Assembly (NCBI GenBank): GCA_930367215.1 | Contig: OV884060.1 | Location: 99,658,151-99,722,150 of the forward strand | Origin: Pollenia angustigena | Taxonomy: Eukaryota; Arthropoda; Insecta; Diptera; Polleniidae | DNA: 64,000 nucleotides | Direction: 5' to 3' | Shown here: one piece after another, positions 32,455-43,406 of the stretch | Layout: every line of letters starts with the position of its first letter | How positions within the stretch are numbered: the first letter of the stretch is position 1 | The notes under the pieces: model-generated | Database searches by the model: none | What the model saw: only the letters and a program-made list of their open reading frames with translations | What the model was told of the DNA's origin: nothing | Position numbers and translations under genes: made by a program

Positions 32455-33714
32455 ATGAACAAACCACCTGACGTTACAATAAAAAAAAATCAATTGAGCC
32501 ACGGCTTAAATTTTGATTTTTCTAAAAGAATCCCAGCTAATCTTAGCGGTTCTACTTACCTTTCGGTTAGTCGAGTAGGTAGTGATAAGACCCTTTCAAA
32601 TGTGTCCCCATTTCTAATTAAAAAAGTGATCGATTCTGTCTGTGAAGGCAAAGTATCCGAATGCAAAAAATTACGTAATGGCACATTGCTTATTAAAACC
32701 AAAAACTCAATTCAAGCTAATAAGCTTATTAAATTGACGGCTATTAATGCAGATATTAAGGTTGAAGTAACTGAACACAAATTAAACTATTCGAAAGGTG
32801 TAATTTATTCAGTGGATCTTTTTGATATTCCGGAAGACGAAATCCAATCAAACCTAGCACGCCAAAAAGTGACCGAGGTTAAAAAAATTTTGCGAATGGA
32901 AAACAAAAACCTAAAAGAAACTGGTCTTTTAGTACTGACTTTCTCGGCTATTGATCTACCAGAATACATTTACTTAGGCTATCAAAAAATTTATATCCGT
33001 CCATACATTCCTCCACCAATGAGATGTAACAACTGCCTTCATTACGGGCACGTTCAGAAAACTTGTCAAAATCAAAAAATATGCTACTCCTGTGGCAACA
33101 TAAGCCACATTACTCCCGACACCGAGGAAATATGTGAAAATGAAATTTACTGCATCAATTGCAAAGAAAATAACTTTACTGAGTATAAACACACTGCTAA
33201 GGATAAAAATTGTCCAATCTTTCTAAAACATAAGGAAATTCAAGCTATCAGAGTCCTTGAAAAAACTGGCCTTGGAAACGCTGAACGTATTTACAATAAA
33301 AGACAATCAACCAAAAATACTTCTTTTGCAATGGTTACCAGCTCCAATAATACAACGTCCGGTCGTTCTAAACTGGTAAGCTATGATGATCCCATTCTGA
33401 AGTCCTCAGAAAACTCTAAAAATACCAAAACTACTCCTAAACCTGCTGCAACTATAACTACTATCAACAATAACCCACAAAAAAATACTTCCACCAGCAC
33501 TCAACCACAATCCATTATTCTGGAACATATTGATCAATCCTCCTACTCTTTAAGATCGGGGGGATCAACCAAAATACTTCCTAGAAATACATCTAATCGG
33601 CTAAAAGCACAATTAAAAACTAAGCTAAAAACCACAAGTAAACTTAATCTTAAGAGTAATTTAAATAATGATAAAATTGATATCAGCGACGATGAGAACA
33701 TGATGCGAGAGTGA
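32455..33714 (+). CDS. I-element ORF1: gag-like protein with three CCHC knuckles
   Basis: This 419-residue open frame has three Cys/His knuckles near residues 190-260: CNNCLHYGHVQKTC, CYSCGNISHI...C and CINCKENNFTEYKH...C. Upstream is a conserved region with YIRPYIPPPMRC. The C-terminal third is Asn/Thr/Ser-rich, then Lys-rich. It is known in this family to bind element RNA and help form the particle. The start is the first ATG after a long A-rich leader. ORF2 begins 286 bp after the stop. Confidence 0.88.
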   Translation: MNKPPDVTIKKNQLSHGLNFDFSKRIPANLSGSTYLSVSRVGSDKTLSNVSPFLIKKVIDSVCEGKVSECKKLRNGTLLIKTKNSIQANKLIKLTAINADIKVEVTEHKLNYSKGVIYSVDLFDIPEDEIQSNLARQKVTEVKKILRMENKNLKETGLLVLTFSAIDLPEYIYLGYQKIYIRPYIPPPMRCNNCLHYGHVQKTCQNQKICYSCGNISHITPDTEEICENEIYCINCKENNFTEYKHTAKDKNCPIFLKHKEIQAIRVLEKTGLGNAERIYNKRQSTKNTSFAMVTSSNNTTSGRSKLVSYDDPILKSSENSKNTKTTPKPAATITTINNNPQKNTSTSTQPQSIILEHIDQSSYSLRSGGSTKILPRNTSNRLKAQLKTKLKTTSKLNLKSNLNNDKIDISDDENMMRE

Positions 33715-34000
33715 TTGTATTGTTTTGGTCCGCCCCGCGGGCCCCGGGACTGGTGCGGGCTGCTTCCATGGAGTTTTTTTTCTCAAGCTCTATGGGAGTA
33801 TTTTCGTGGTTGGTCTCGGGGGAAACCTGGGGGACGTGGTCATTGCATGCAGTTTCTCTTGTTAGTTCTCCTAAATACACTGATTTTCTTTCTTACTACT
33901 ATACTATTCTATTTCTCTTTTCTATAATTTTTTTTTTTTTTTTTCTTTTTATTAATTTTAATTGTTGTTAATTCTATCTACATTTAAAATTTCCTTCAGC
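33715..34000 (+). other. GC-rich spacer between the I-element ORFs
   Basis: Starts with a strongly GC-rich block (TCCGCCCCGCGGGCCCCGGG at about 33730) inside an otherwise AT-rich element, then a long T-run at 33930-33955. It includes the palindromic core CCCGCGGG. Both frames across it are chance. It could be structured RNA that influences ORF2 translation; that is inference. Confidence 0.5.
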
Positions 34001-37000
34001 ATGAGCATTCCCATAATTCAATGGAACATCAAAGGATATACGAACAACTATAATGAACTTCAGTTACTTATAAAAAAATATAATCCAAAAGTAATATCAC
34101 TCCAAGAAACCCACTTTCACTCCCTGTCAGGCCTTCCAATACCACTAAACTACAAAATATTTTTCAAAAATTCTGCAACCCATTCGTATGGTGGAGTTGC
34201 CCTTTTAATACACAACTCCCTTCAATACTCCCCTCTTACCCTACCTAACGACATTGATGCTGTTGGTGCTACTATTCAAGCCAAAAACAAATTTACAATC
34301 ATTAATACATACATTCCTCCTTCAATTAATTTCAATATAACAACATTAAAAAATATGTTTGACCAATTTGACAATAACGTCCTTATAACGGGGGATTTTA
34401 ACAGTTGGCATTCCCTATGGGGGTCTGCCGCAAATAACGCCAGGGGTAACATCTTAACTGATTATATCACCCAATCAAATTGTGTAGTTTTTAACGATGG
34501 CTCACCAACACACTACAGTACGCATCATTCCCTCACACACATAGATTTAACATTTGGTTCTCCCTACTTAAAAATACAATCTAATTGGAAAACAGAAGAT
34601 GACCTTCATGGAAGTGATCATTTTCCTATAATCATTAAGCTTTTCATTTCACCTCAAGTCAACTCTTCTAAACCTAGACCAAAATTTATCACAAGTAAAG
34701 CAGATTGGGAAAAGTTCAAAGACCTCTCATTGCAATTTGACGAAAATCGTCCTATTAGCAACAACATTAATCAAGAAGCTGCAAATATTCAAAAAATCAT
34801 TCTTCAAAGCGCTAACAACTCCATTCCACAAATAAATTCTTCCATTAAAAAAACGGTTCCTTGGTGGAACAATCATCTTAATGAACTAAAAAGGGAAAAA
34901 AACAGTTTATGGCGCATACTTAAACGAAATATTAACACAGTTAATATCGTAAACTTTAAAAGGGCAGTGGCCAAATTTAAAAGAGAATTAAAAGTTGCTA
35001 AAAGCACGTCAATTTCAAACTTTACTGCAGAAATTAATCCGGAAACCCCAACCAACAAAATATGGTCAAATATCAGAACTTTCTGTGGCCTCAACCTACC
35101 ACAAACAATTCATACCCTTCACTCAGTCTCGAACCCAAATCAATCTTTATCTGACAAACAATCTATAGCTGAAGAATTCGGACAATACTGGTCCTCAGAA
35201 TCAAATGACCAGAATTTTTCAAATGAATTTAGATCAAATAAATATTCTATATTGGATATGGGTACTGTATCTAACCTCACCGAAGAGGCTATTGCAATTG
35301 AGGGTAATATTACTATCACTGAGTTGGAATTTGCTCTCGGCAAGTTGAGAGGTAAAACCCCCGGTATTGATAGAATTTCATACCCTATGATAAAAAACCT
35401 CAATGATAAAACAAAACACAGACTTATTCATCTCTACAACCTAATTTTATCTAGCTACATTCCTCATTTTTACAAGACTAGTACGATTGCCCCCATTCCG
35501 AAACCTAACTTAGACAAAACTCAAATAAAATCGTACAGACCTATCTCTTTGAATCTATGTATCTCGAAACTCCTAGATAAAATAATAGCTAACCGCCTTT
35601 GGTGGTATGTTACTACTAACAACTTTCTTTGCGCACACCAGCTAGGGTTTAGGAAGGGAAAATCCGTAACAGATGCCCACCTATTCATTGATCACATAAT
35701 TACAAATTCACTTTCACACAAAAATCATATCTCAATTATATCATTAGACTTTTCAAAAGCTTTTGACAAGATAGGCAGGCATACAATAATACAACAATTA
35801 ATTGAATGGAGATTAGGACCCAACATTATACGGTATATCGTTAACTTTCTTTCAAATAGGCAAATCAGAATAAAGCTAGGCAATCAATATTCCAAACTAT
35901 ACCCATTACACAATGGGATCCCACAGGGGTCGCCACTCTCGGTAATTTTATTCCTTATATCCTACAACAAACTTAGCGAACATTTACTATCGCTTAAAGA
36001 ATACAAATTTTGTGCTTACGCTGATGATTTTTACATTATAAAAACCCTTTCAAAAGAAAAAAATCAAACCATTAATATTGAATCACTGATAAACCATATA
36101 AAAAACTGGTGTAATTATTCAGGTGCGGAACTATCCTTATCTAAATGTAAACACTTGCACATTTGCAGGAAAAGATCCTGTCAACCAAACGTATCCTCAG
36201 GCACATTTACAATAGAAAATACTACTTCTTTAAAAATCTTAGGTCTAATATTCAATTCGAAATACAATTGGAACGACCACATTCTTTACATTACAAATGA
36301 TTTAACCCGTAGACTTAACATAATAAAATGCCTATCGAACAAAAAATTTTATTGCAACACTTACACGGTAATATCTGCTATTAAAGCTCTACTATTATCG
36401 AAAATCCATTATGGTATTTATTTGTATGGTTGGACACCTAAATCTTCATTGCAAAAGGTCAAAACTGTTATTAATTCTTCCCTCAGAATTTCTCTCAAAG
36501 CGTTTCGGACCACACCAGTCCACAATATGCTTTTTGAAGCGGGTTTCATTCCACTTGAAACAAGTAGGGATATTTACACCTTTAAACTTTTACGTAATGT
36601 ACTCAACAGTTCAGACTCACCTATTCACAAAATAACACAACAACTTGCAAAAAAATCTAACTCAAACAGAATCCAATCTACTATTAGTAGAATTTTTAAC
36701 TTTGGAAGAGTTAACAACTTACCAATAACACCTAAAAACAAAATTATTATCTCATCTCGGCCACCATGGTATTTACAGTCCAACTGTTTCATTACCTCTC
36801 TAAGCCAATACCCTAAAGATACTACTCCGCCAATTATTTATAGAAAATGCTTTCAGGAAATTATCAACAGGTATACAAATTATAATTTGTTATATACGGA
36901 CGGCTCGAAAAGCGAGCAAATCCTTTCATATAGCGTTACGACCGAAAACACCATTATTAAAGCTTCCATACTCCCCTCCTATTCCACAGTCTTTTCTGCG

Positions 37001-37699
37001 GAAATAATAGCAATATTTGAAGCAATAAAACATATAAAAAACCTAACAAGTAACAATATTATCTGCACTGACTCACTCTCGGCCATCCATGCCATAAAGA
37101 ACATCCACAACAATGATTTTTATGCCACGAACATAAGGAATTTTTTAATAAACAACTATCCCAGGATCTTGTTATTATGGATTCCTGGACACTGCTTAAT
37201 TCCGGGCAATGCATTCGCGGACTCTGCCGCAAAGGCTGCACTCCGATCTCCTCTTTACCTGACTAATAACATAAATACTAACGACATACTCGGCTATATA
37301 CGTAATTCACTGATCCAACAAACGGACCTATGGTTAAAAACATCGGATTGGTATAGAGAAATTAATAGAAAAAAAATAAATATTAGAGACTATATCAACT
37401 TTAACACCAATAAGGCTATTAGCACCCAAGATTATTCTAAATTCATCAGACTCAGGCTAGGTCATACTTTAATTACAAAGAAACACCTAATGGAGCCTAA
37501 CTCATCGGACCAATGTCCATATTGCAACACAAGTATCATTTCCATTACTCATATTTTATCATATTGCACGAAATTTTCAGCAATGAGATACCACATTTTT
37601 AAATCTAATCCATTACAATACATCTCCAATCCCTCACCAACTAACATCAACACTATCCTAAAATATTTAAAAACAATTAAAATATACAAAGACATATAA
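34001..37699 (+). CDS. I-element ORF2: endonuclease, reverse transcriptase, RNase H
   Basis: This is a 1232-residue open frame from the ATG at 34001, chosen because MSIPIIQWNIKGY starts the endonuclease. An in-frame ATG at 33962 exists but precedes a T-rich stretch. Endonuclease: QWNIKGY, SLQETHF, TGDFNSWH, GSDHFPI. Reverse transcriptase: YRPISLNLCISKLLDK, SLDFSKAFDKIGRH, GIPQGSPLSVILF, and YADD near residue 672. RNase H: LYTDGSKSE near 964, FSAEIIAIFEAI, CTDSLSAIHAI, WIPGHCLIPGNAFAD. A C-terminal CPYC...H...C knuckle closes the protein. No lesion was seen. Confidence 0.93.
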   Translation: MSIPIIQWNIKGYTNNYNELQLLIKKYNPKVISLQETHFHSLSGLPIPLNYKIFFKNSATHSYGGVALLIHNSLQYSPLTLPNDIDAVGATIQAKNKFTIINTYIPPSINFNITTLKNMFDQFDNNVLITGDFNSWHSLWGSAANNARGNILTDYITQSNCVVFNDGSPTHYSTHHSLTHIDLTFGSPYLKIQSNWKTEDDLHGSDHFPIIIKLFISPQVNSSKPRPKFITSKADWEKFKDLSLQFDENRPISNNINQEAANIQKIILQSANNSIPQINSSIKKTVPWWNNHLNELKREKNSLWRILKRNINTVNIVNFKRAVAKFKRELKVAKSTSISNFTAEINPETPTNKIWSNIRTFCGLNLPQTIHTLHSVSNPNQSLSDKQSIAEEFGQYWSSESNDQNFSNEFRSNKYSILDMGTVSNLTEEAIAIEGNITITELEFALGKLRGKTPGIDRISYPMIKNLNDKTKHRLIHLYNLILSSYIPHFYKTSTIAPIPKPNLDKTQIKSYRPISLNLCISKLLDKIIANRLWWYVTTNNFLCAHQLGFRKGKSVTDAHLFIDHIITNSLSHKNHISIISLDFSKAFDKIGRHTIIQQLIEWRLGPNIIRYIVNFLSNRQIRIKLGNQYSKLYPLHNGIPQGSPLSVILFLISYNKLSEHLLSLKEYKFCAYADDFYIIKTLSKEKNQTINIESLINHIKNWCNYSGAELSLSKCKHLHICRKRSCQPNVSSGTFTIENTTSLKILGLIFNSKYNWNDHILYITNDLTRRLNIIKCLSNKKFYCNTYTVISAIKALLLSKIHYGIYLYGWTPKSSLQKVKTVINSSLRISLKAFRTTPVHNMLFEAGFIPLETSRDIYTFKLLRNVLNSSDSPIHKITQQLAKKSNSNRIQSTISRIFNFGRVNNLPITPKNKIIISSRPPWYLQSNCFITSLSQYPKDTTPPIIYRKCFQEIINRYTNYNLLYTDGSKSEQILSYSVTTENTIIKASILPSYSTVFSAEIIAIFEAIKHIKNLTSNNIICTDSLSAIHAIKNIHNNDFYATNIRNFLINNYPRILLLWIPGHCLIPGNAFADSAAKAALRSPLYLTNNINTNDILGYIRNSLIQQTDLWLKTSDWYREINRKKINIRDYINFNTNKAISTQDYSKFIRLRLGHTLITKKHLMEPNSSDQCPYCNTSIISITHILSYCTKFSAMRYHIFKSNPLQYISNPSPTNINTILKYLKTIKIYKDI

Positions 37700-38345
37700 A
37701 AAAAAGTTTATCTTCAATTGTGTATCAAATGTATATCGCCTAAGTGTATATATTTTGTAAATATTGTTTAGATTAATTATAGTTTATAAAGTATTCTGTA
37801 ACATATCTAGCTGAAGGCCTTAGTAGCCATTGCTCTAATAAGTTGTCCTAATGTTTTTATAAGTTATGATAACTAATAAATAAATAAATAAATAAATAAA
37901 AATTTCTTGGTTTGATTCCTAAATCTTCTGTATGTTATTTTTTTAAGCCAAAAACTGGGCCGATACGTGCCATTTCGAACGTGAAATTTTTTCCGTAATA
38001 ATTTAACTGAATAATGGTCAAAATAAAATAAAAATTTATCGTTAATCCCAACAACATATTTCTCTTTGAACTCTTCCTTAGATTACAGACCATGTAAGAA
38101 AATTTTTTTGGAATAATTTTTATCAAATATCACCTCTTTTAAGAAAGATAAATATTAAAGAAAACATACAATAAAACATTCTCACATATAAGAAATTACG
38201 TTTGCACAACTTTGCAGTCTGATTGTTCATCTAAGTGAACAAATTTATGAGTAAATTTATAAAATTAGTAAAATCTAAATATTTCTCGATAACAATATCG
38301 TAAAATAGTCAGCTTTTAATAACTTTTAAATTTTCCATCACGTCA

Positions 38346-38770
38346 TGCCCATATGTATGCGGGTGATGTTCAGTTGTACTTAAGTAGTTCGGCAAACTCT
38401 ATTAGGGAAAATGTCGATAAACTTAATTATGATCTGAACAAAATACATTGCTGGGCAGTTGCAAATGGCCTTTGTCTTAATCCACAAAATTCGATATGCT
38501 TAGTAATTCATTAAAATCCATTACACCACTTATTGAACATGACATTTTAATAAATAATCAAAAAATCGACATGGTGCAAAGAGTTAAAAACTTAGGGATA
38601 GTGTTCAACAACAACTTTGCCAGGTCAAGCCACACAAATACCATCGTAGTTCAAACGTATGTCAAACTTCGAACGCTATGGGTGACACAACACTTCACGC
38701 CACTAAAAATAAGGCAGCTTCTTGCAAAGGCCATTCTGATTCCTAGTCTTATTTACGGTTGTGATTCCAT
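38346..38770 (+). pseudogene. CR1-type ORF2, YADD box and C-terminal part
   Basis: Starts with HMYAGDVQLY; the usual YADD is YAGD, so one catalytic Asp is lost. A frameshift near 38490 moves the reading to the frame with VKNLGIVFNNNF, FTPLKIRQLLAKAILIPSL and IYG. Coding ends at the TTA (38770-38772) where a MITE inserted. The remainder of the C-terminus was not found to the right. Confidence 0.78.
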
Positions 38771-38936
38771 TAAGGCCAGTTTACACGGTAATACAATGTA
38801 TTACGACTTTGTAGAATCAAAATATTATGAAATTCTCTCCGTGTTTAAAAGAAAAAAATAAAAGTCTGTTGAGAGTATACTTTATGTTTACACGGATGGT
38901 ATAAGTCAAGGTATATTTATAGCAGGTAGCCGCGAG

Positions 38937-41900
38937 AAAGTGGGTGAAGATAAATACGCCGAGTTAAATATGTTTTATGACGTAAAACGTTACGTTATTA
39001 AAAACGTAGCTGAGCTACGCGTAGCTGATTAAGAACGTAGCTCAGCTACGAATATTTCAGCTAAACGTAGCTCAGCTACGTTTTTATTTAATTTTTTTCT
39101 TAATTTTGAGCGGTGTGTATGGGAGAGATTTTTTAAATTGCGACCGAACCAAAAGAGATTACGGAACGGGAGTAGCACCAAATTAGAGGTAATTAACTCT
39201 TCTTTCGTAATCTGTAATCAACATTTAAGAAATATAAATTTTTCTATTTTTAAAAAATTCTTTAAATTTCGGCTAGTGTATCTGGGAGATATTTTTTTAA
39301 GTTGTGACCGAACGAAAAAAGATTACGGAACGGGAGTAGCACCAAATTAGAGGTAATCAACTCTACTTTCGTAATCTTTAATCAAAATTTAAGAAATATA
39401 AATTTTTCTATTTTTAAAAAATTCTTCAAATTTTGGCTAGTGTATCTGGGAGATATTTTTTTAAGTTGTGACCGAACGAAAAAAGATTACGGAACGGGAG
39501 TAGCACCAAATTAGAGGTAATCAACTCTACTTTCGTAATCTTTAATCAAAATTTAAGAAATATAAATTTTTCTATTTTTAAAAAATTCTTCAAATTTTGG
39601 CTAGTATATTTTTTTAAGTTGTGACCGAACGAAAAAAGATTACGGAACGGGAGTAGCACCAAATTAGAGGTAATCAACTCTACTTTCGTAATCTGTAATC
39701 AAAATTTAAGAAATATAAATTTTTCTATTTTTAAAAAATTCTTTAAATTTCGGCTAGTGTATCTGGGAGAGATTTTTTTAAGTTGCGACCGAACGAAAAA
39801 AGATTACGGAACGGGAGTAGCACCAAATTAGAGGTAATCAACTCTACTTTCGTAATCTGTAATCAAAATTTAAGAAATATAAATTTTTCTATTCTTAAAA
39901 AATTCTTCAAATTTTGGCTAGTGTATCTGGGAGATATTTTTTTAAGTTGTGACCGAACGAAAAAAGATTACGGAACGGGAGTAGCACCAAATTAGAGGTA
40001 ATCAACTCTACTTTCGTAATCTTTAATCGAAATTTAAGAAATATAAATTTTTCTATTCTTAAAAAATTCTTCAAATTTTGGCTAGTGTATCTGGGAGATA
40101 TTTTTTTAAGTTGTGACCGAACGAAAAAAGATTACGGAACGGGAGTAGCACCAAATTAGAGGTAATCAACTCTACTTTCGTAATCTTTAACCAAAATTTA
40201 AGAAATATAAATTTTTCTATTTTTAAAAAATTCTTCAAATTTTGGCTAGTGTATCTGGGAGATATTTTTTTAAGTTGTGACCGAACGAAAAAAGATTACG
40301 GAACGGGAGTAGCACCAAATTAGAGGTAATCAACTCTACTTTCGTAATCTGTAATCAAAATTTAAGAAATATAAATTTTTCTATTTTTAAAAAATTCTTC
40401 AAATTTCGGCTAGTGTATCTGGGAGAGATTTTTTTAAGTTGCGACCGAACGAAAAAAGATTACGGAACGGGAGTAGCACCAAATTAGAGGTAATCAACTC
40501 TACTTTCGTAATCTTTAATCAAAATTTAAGAAATATAAATTTTTCTATTTTTAAAAAATTCTTCAAATTTTGGCTAGTGTATCTGGGAGATATTTTTTTA
40601 AGTTGTGACCGAACGAAAAAAGATTACGGAACGGGAGTAGCACCAAATTAGAGGTAATCAACTATACTTTCGTAATCTGTAATCAAAATTTAAGAAATAT
40701 AAATTTTTCTATTTTTAAAAAATTCTTCAAATTTTGGCTAGTGTATCTGGGAGATATTTTTTTAAGTTGTGACCGAACGAAAAAAGATTACGGAACGGGA
40801 GTAGCACCAAATTAGAGGTAATCAACTCTACTTTCGTAATCTGTAATCAAAATTTAAGAAATATAAATTTTTCTATTTTTAAAAAATTCTTCAAATTTCG
40901 GCTAGTGTATCTGGGAGAGATTTTTTTAAGTTGCGACCGAACGAAAAAAGATTACGGAACGGGAGTAGCACCAAATTAGAGGTAATCAACTCTACTTTCG
41001 TAATCTGTAATCAAAATTTAAGAAATATAAATTTTTCTATTTTTAAAAAATTCTTCAAATTTTGGCTAGTGTATCTGGGAGAGATTTTTTTAAGTTGCGA
41101 CCGAACGAAAAAAGATTACGGAACGGGAGCAGCACCAAATTAGAGGTAATCAACTCTACTTTCGTAATCTTTAATCAAAATTTAAGAAATATAAATTTTT
41201 CTATTTTTAAAAAATTCTTCAAATTTTGGCTAGTGTATCTGGGAGATATTTTTTTAAGTTGTGACCGAACGAAAAAAGATTACGGAACGGGAGTAGCACC
41301 AAATTAGAGGTAATCAACTCTACTTTCGTAATCTGTAATCAAAATTTAAGAAATATAAATTTTTCTATTCTTAAAAAATTCTTCAAATTTTGGCTAGTGT
41401 ATCTGAAAGAGATTTTTTTAAGTTGTGACCGAACCAAAAAAGATTACGGAACGGGAGTAGCACCAAATTAGAGGTAATCAACTCTACTTTCGTAATCTTT
41501 AATCAAAATTTATATTTCTTAAATTTTGATTAAAGATTACGAAAGTAGAGTTGATTACCTCTAATTTGGTGCTACTCCCGTTCCGTAATCTTTTTTGGTT
41601 CGGTCACAACTTAAAAAAATCTCTCCCAGATACACTAGCCAAAATTTGAAGAATTTTTTAAAAATAGAAAAATTTATATTTCTTAAATTTTGATTACAGA
41701 TTACGAAAGTAGAGTTGATTACCTCTAATTTGGTGCTACTCCCGTTCCGTAATCTTTTTTCGTTCGGTCGCAACTTAAAAAAATCTCTCCCAGATACACT
41801 AGCCGAAATTTGAAGAATTTTTTAAAAATAGAAAAATTTATATTTCTTAAATTTTGATTACAGATTACGAAAGTAGAGTTGATTACCTCTAATTTGGTGC

Positions 41901-43406
41901 TACTCCCGTTCCGTAATCTTTTTTCGTTCGGTCGCAACTTAAAAAAATCTCTCCCAGATACACTAGCCAAAATTTGAAGAATTTTTTAAAAATAGAAAAA
42001 TTTATATTTCTTAAATTTTGATTAAAGATTACGAAAGTAGAGTTGATTACCTCTAATTTGGTGCTACTCCCGTTCCGTAATCTTTTTTCGTTCGGTCACA
42101 ACTTAAAAAAATATCTCCCAGATACACTAGCCAAAATTTGAAGAATTTTTTAAGAATAGAAAAATTTATATTTCTTAAATTTTGATTACAGATTACGAAA
42201 GTAGAGTTGATTACCTCTAATTTGGTGCTACTCCCGTTCCGTAATCTTTTTTCGTTCGGTCACAACTTAAAAAAATATCTCCCAGATACACTAGCCAAAA
42301 TTTGAAGAATTTTTTAAAAATATAAAAATTTATATTTCTTAAATTTTGGTTAAAGATTACGAAAGTAGAGTTGATTACCTCTAATTTGGTGCTACTCCCG
42401 TTCCGTAATCTTTTTTCGTTCGGTCGCAACTTAAAAAAATCTCTCCCAGATACACTAGCCGAAATTTGAAGAATTTTTTAAAAATAGAAAAATTTATATT
42501 TCTTAAATTTTGATTACAGATTACGAAAGTAGAGTTGATTACCTATAATTTGGTGCTACTCCCGTTCCGTAATCTTTTTTCGTTCGGTCGCAACTTAAAA
42601 AAATCTCTCCCAGATACACTAGCCAAAATTTGAAGAATTTTTTAAAAATAGAAAAATTTATATTTCTTAAATTTTGATTACAGATTACGAAAGTAGAGTT
42701 GATTACCTCTAATTTGGTGCTACTCCCGTTCCGTAATCTTTTTTCGTTCGGTCACAACTTATTTTGATTAAAGATTACGAAAGTAGAGTTGATTACCTCT
42801 AATTTGGTGCTACTCCCGTTCCGTAATCTTTTTTCGTTCGGTCGCAACTTAAAAAAATCTCTCCCAGATACACTAGCCGAAATTTGAAGAATTTTTTAAA
42901 AATAGAAAAATTTATATTTCTTAAATTTTGATTACAGATTACGAAAGTAGAGTTGATTACCTATAATTTGGTGCTACTCCCGTTCCGTAATCTTTTTTCG
43001 TTCGGTCGCAACTTAAAAAAATCTCTCCCAGATACACTAGCCAAAATTTGAAGAATTTTTTAAAAATAGAAAAATTTATATTTCTTAAATGTTGATTACA
43101 GATTACGAAAGAAGAGTTAATTACCTCTAATTTGGTGCTGCTCCCGTTCCGTAATCTCTTTTGGTTCGGTCGCAATTTAAAAAATCTCTCCCATACACAC
43201 CGCTCAAAATTAAGAAAAAAATTAAATAAAAACGTAGCTGAGCTACGTTTAGCTGAAATATTCGTAGCTGAGCTACGTTTTTAATCAGCTACGCGTAGCT
43301 CAGCTACGTTTTTAATCAGCTACGCGTAGCTCGGCTACGTTTTTAATAACGTAACGTTTTACGTCATAAAACATATTTAACTCGGCGTATTTATCTTCAC
43401 CCACTT
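38937..43406. mobile_element. Foldback (FB-like) element, 4.47 kb, arms of 164-bp tandem repeats
   Basis: Two long inverted arms meet near 41512. The ends read AAAGTGGGTGAAGATAAATA and the inverse; the octamer GCCGCGAG lies at 38929-38936 and 43407-43414. Each arm has a unique outer part of about 200 bp with clustered CGTAGCTGAGCTACG palindromes. Inside are tandem 164-bp units containing GATTACGGAACGGGAGTAGC, about 15 in the left arm and about 11 in the right. Units differ at few sites, so they have been homogenised recently. There is no transposase gene, so movement would need an enzyme from elsewhere. Confidence 0.9.
39150..43160. repeat. 164-bp tandem repeats, two inverted arrays
   Basis: The unit carries GATTACGGAACGGGAGTAGC, CTCTACTTTCGTAATC, TTTTGGCTAGTGTATCTGGG and TTGTGACCGAACGAAAAAA. 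GATTACG near the start and CGTAATC at about base 50 make each unit partly self-complementary. Variant units (CTGGGAGAGA vs CTGGGAGATA, TTGCGACC vs TTGTGACC) occur in both arms. Truncated units lie near 39600 and 42765. The 70-81 codon frames here are products of the repeat, not genes. Confidence 0.92.

Larger units (their letters stand above)
32100..37900 (+). mobile_element. I-clade LINE, apparently full length with both ORFs open
   Basis: ORF1 (32455-33714) and ORF2 (34001-37699) are followed by about 170 bp of 3' UTR and a (TAAA)n tail at about 37873-37899. Gene order, three-knuckle ORF1 and the endonuclease-RT-RNase H ORF2 match the Drosophila I factor. The 5' limit is uncertain (somewhere in 31990-32200). 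No lesion is visible in either ORF, so this copy may still be competent or very recently active. Confidence 0.85.
31953..38345. mobile_element. Insertion block in the CR1-type LINE, containing the I-element
   Basis: CATATG flanks both ends (about 31947-31952 and 38341-38346). Removing the block would put KMHM directly before YAGDVQLY in one frame. It begins GGTAATTCCAAAGTGTTG and ends ACGTCATGCC. No convincing inverted repeat was found. Sequence outside the I-element (left about 100-200 bp, right 37901-38345) is non-coding. Whether this is a separate element or flanks of a complex insertion is unresolved. Confidence 0.5.
29700..38770 (+). mobile_element. Second CR1-type LINE, decayed, with two insertions
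   Basis: Endonuclease and RT coding lies in pieces at 29707-30036, 30278-31952 and 38346-38770. The first insert is 30037-30265 (12-bp duplication). The second is a block of about 6.4 kb (31953-38345) holding an I-element. The right part is cut by the TTA MITE beginning at 38773. No ORF1 is visible, so it is probably 5' truncated near 29700. Many frameshifts make it non-functional. Confidence 0.8.

Noticed and set aside
33711..33971. 86- and 70-codon frames in the I-element spacer
   Set aside because: Overlapping frames across a GC-rich block and T-run, with no domain; ORF2 has a better start at 34001.
39150..43160. Regular repeats resembling a CRISPR array
   Set aside because: Units are 164 bp without unique spacers, arranged in inverted arms in a fly-like genome. 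This is a foldback transposon.
39138..43175. Ten or more open frames of 70-81 codons with nearly the same protein
   Set aside because: They arise because the 164-bp unit is read through twice in tandem; they end at fixed repeat positions and appear in both arms. No sign of coding constraint.
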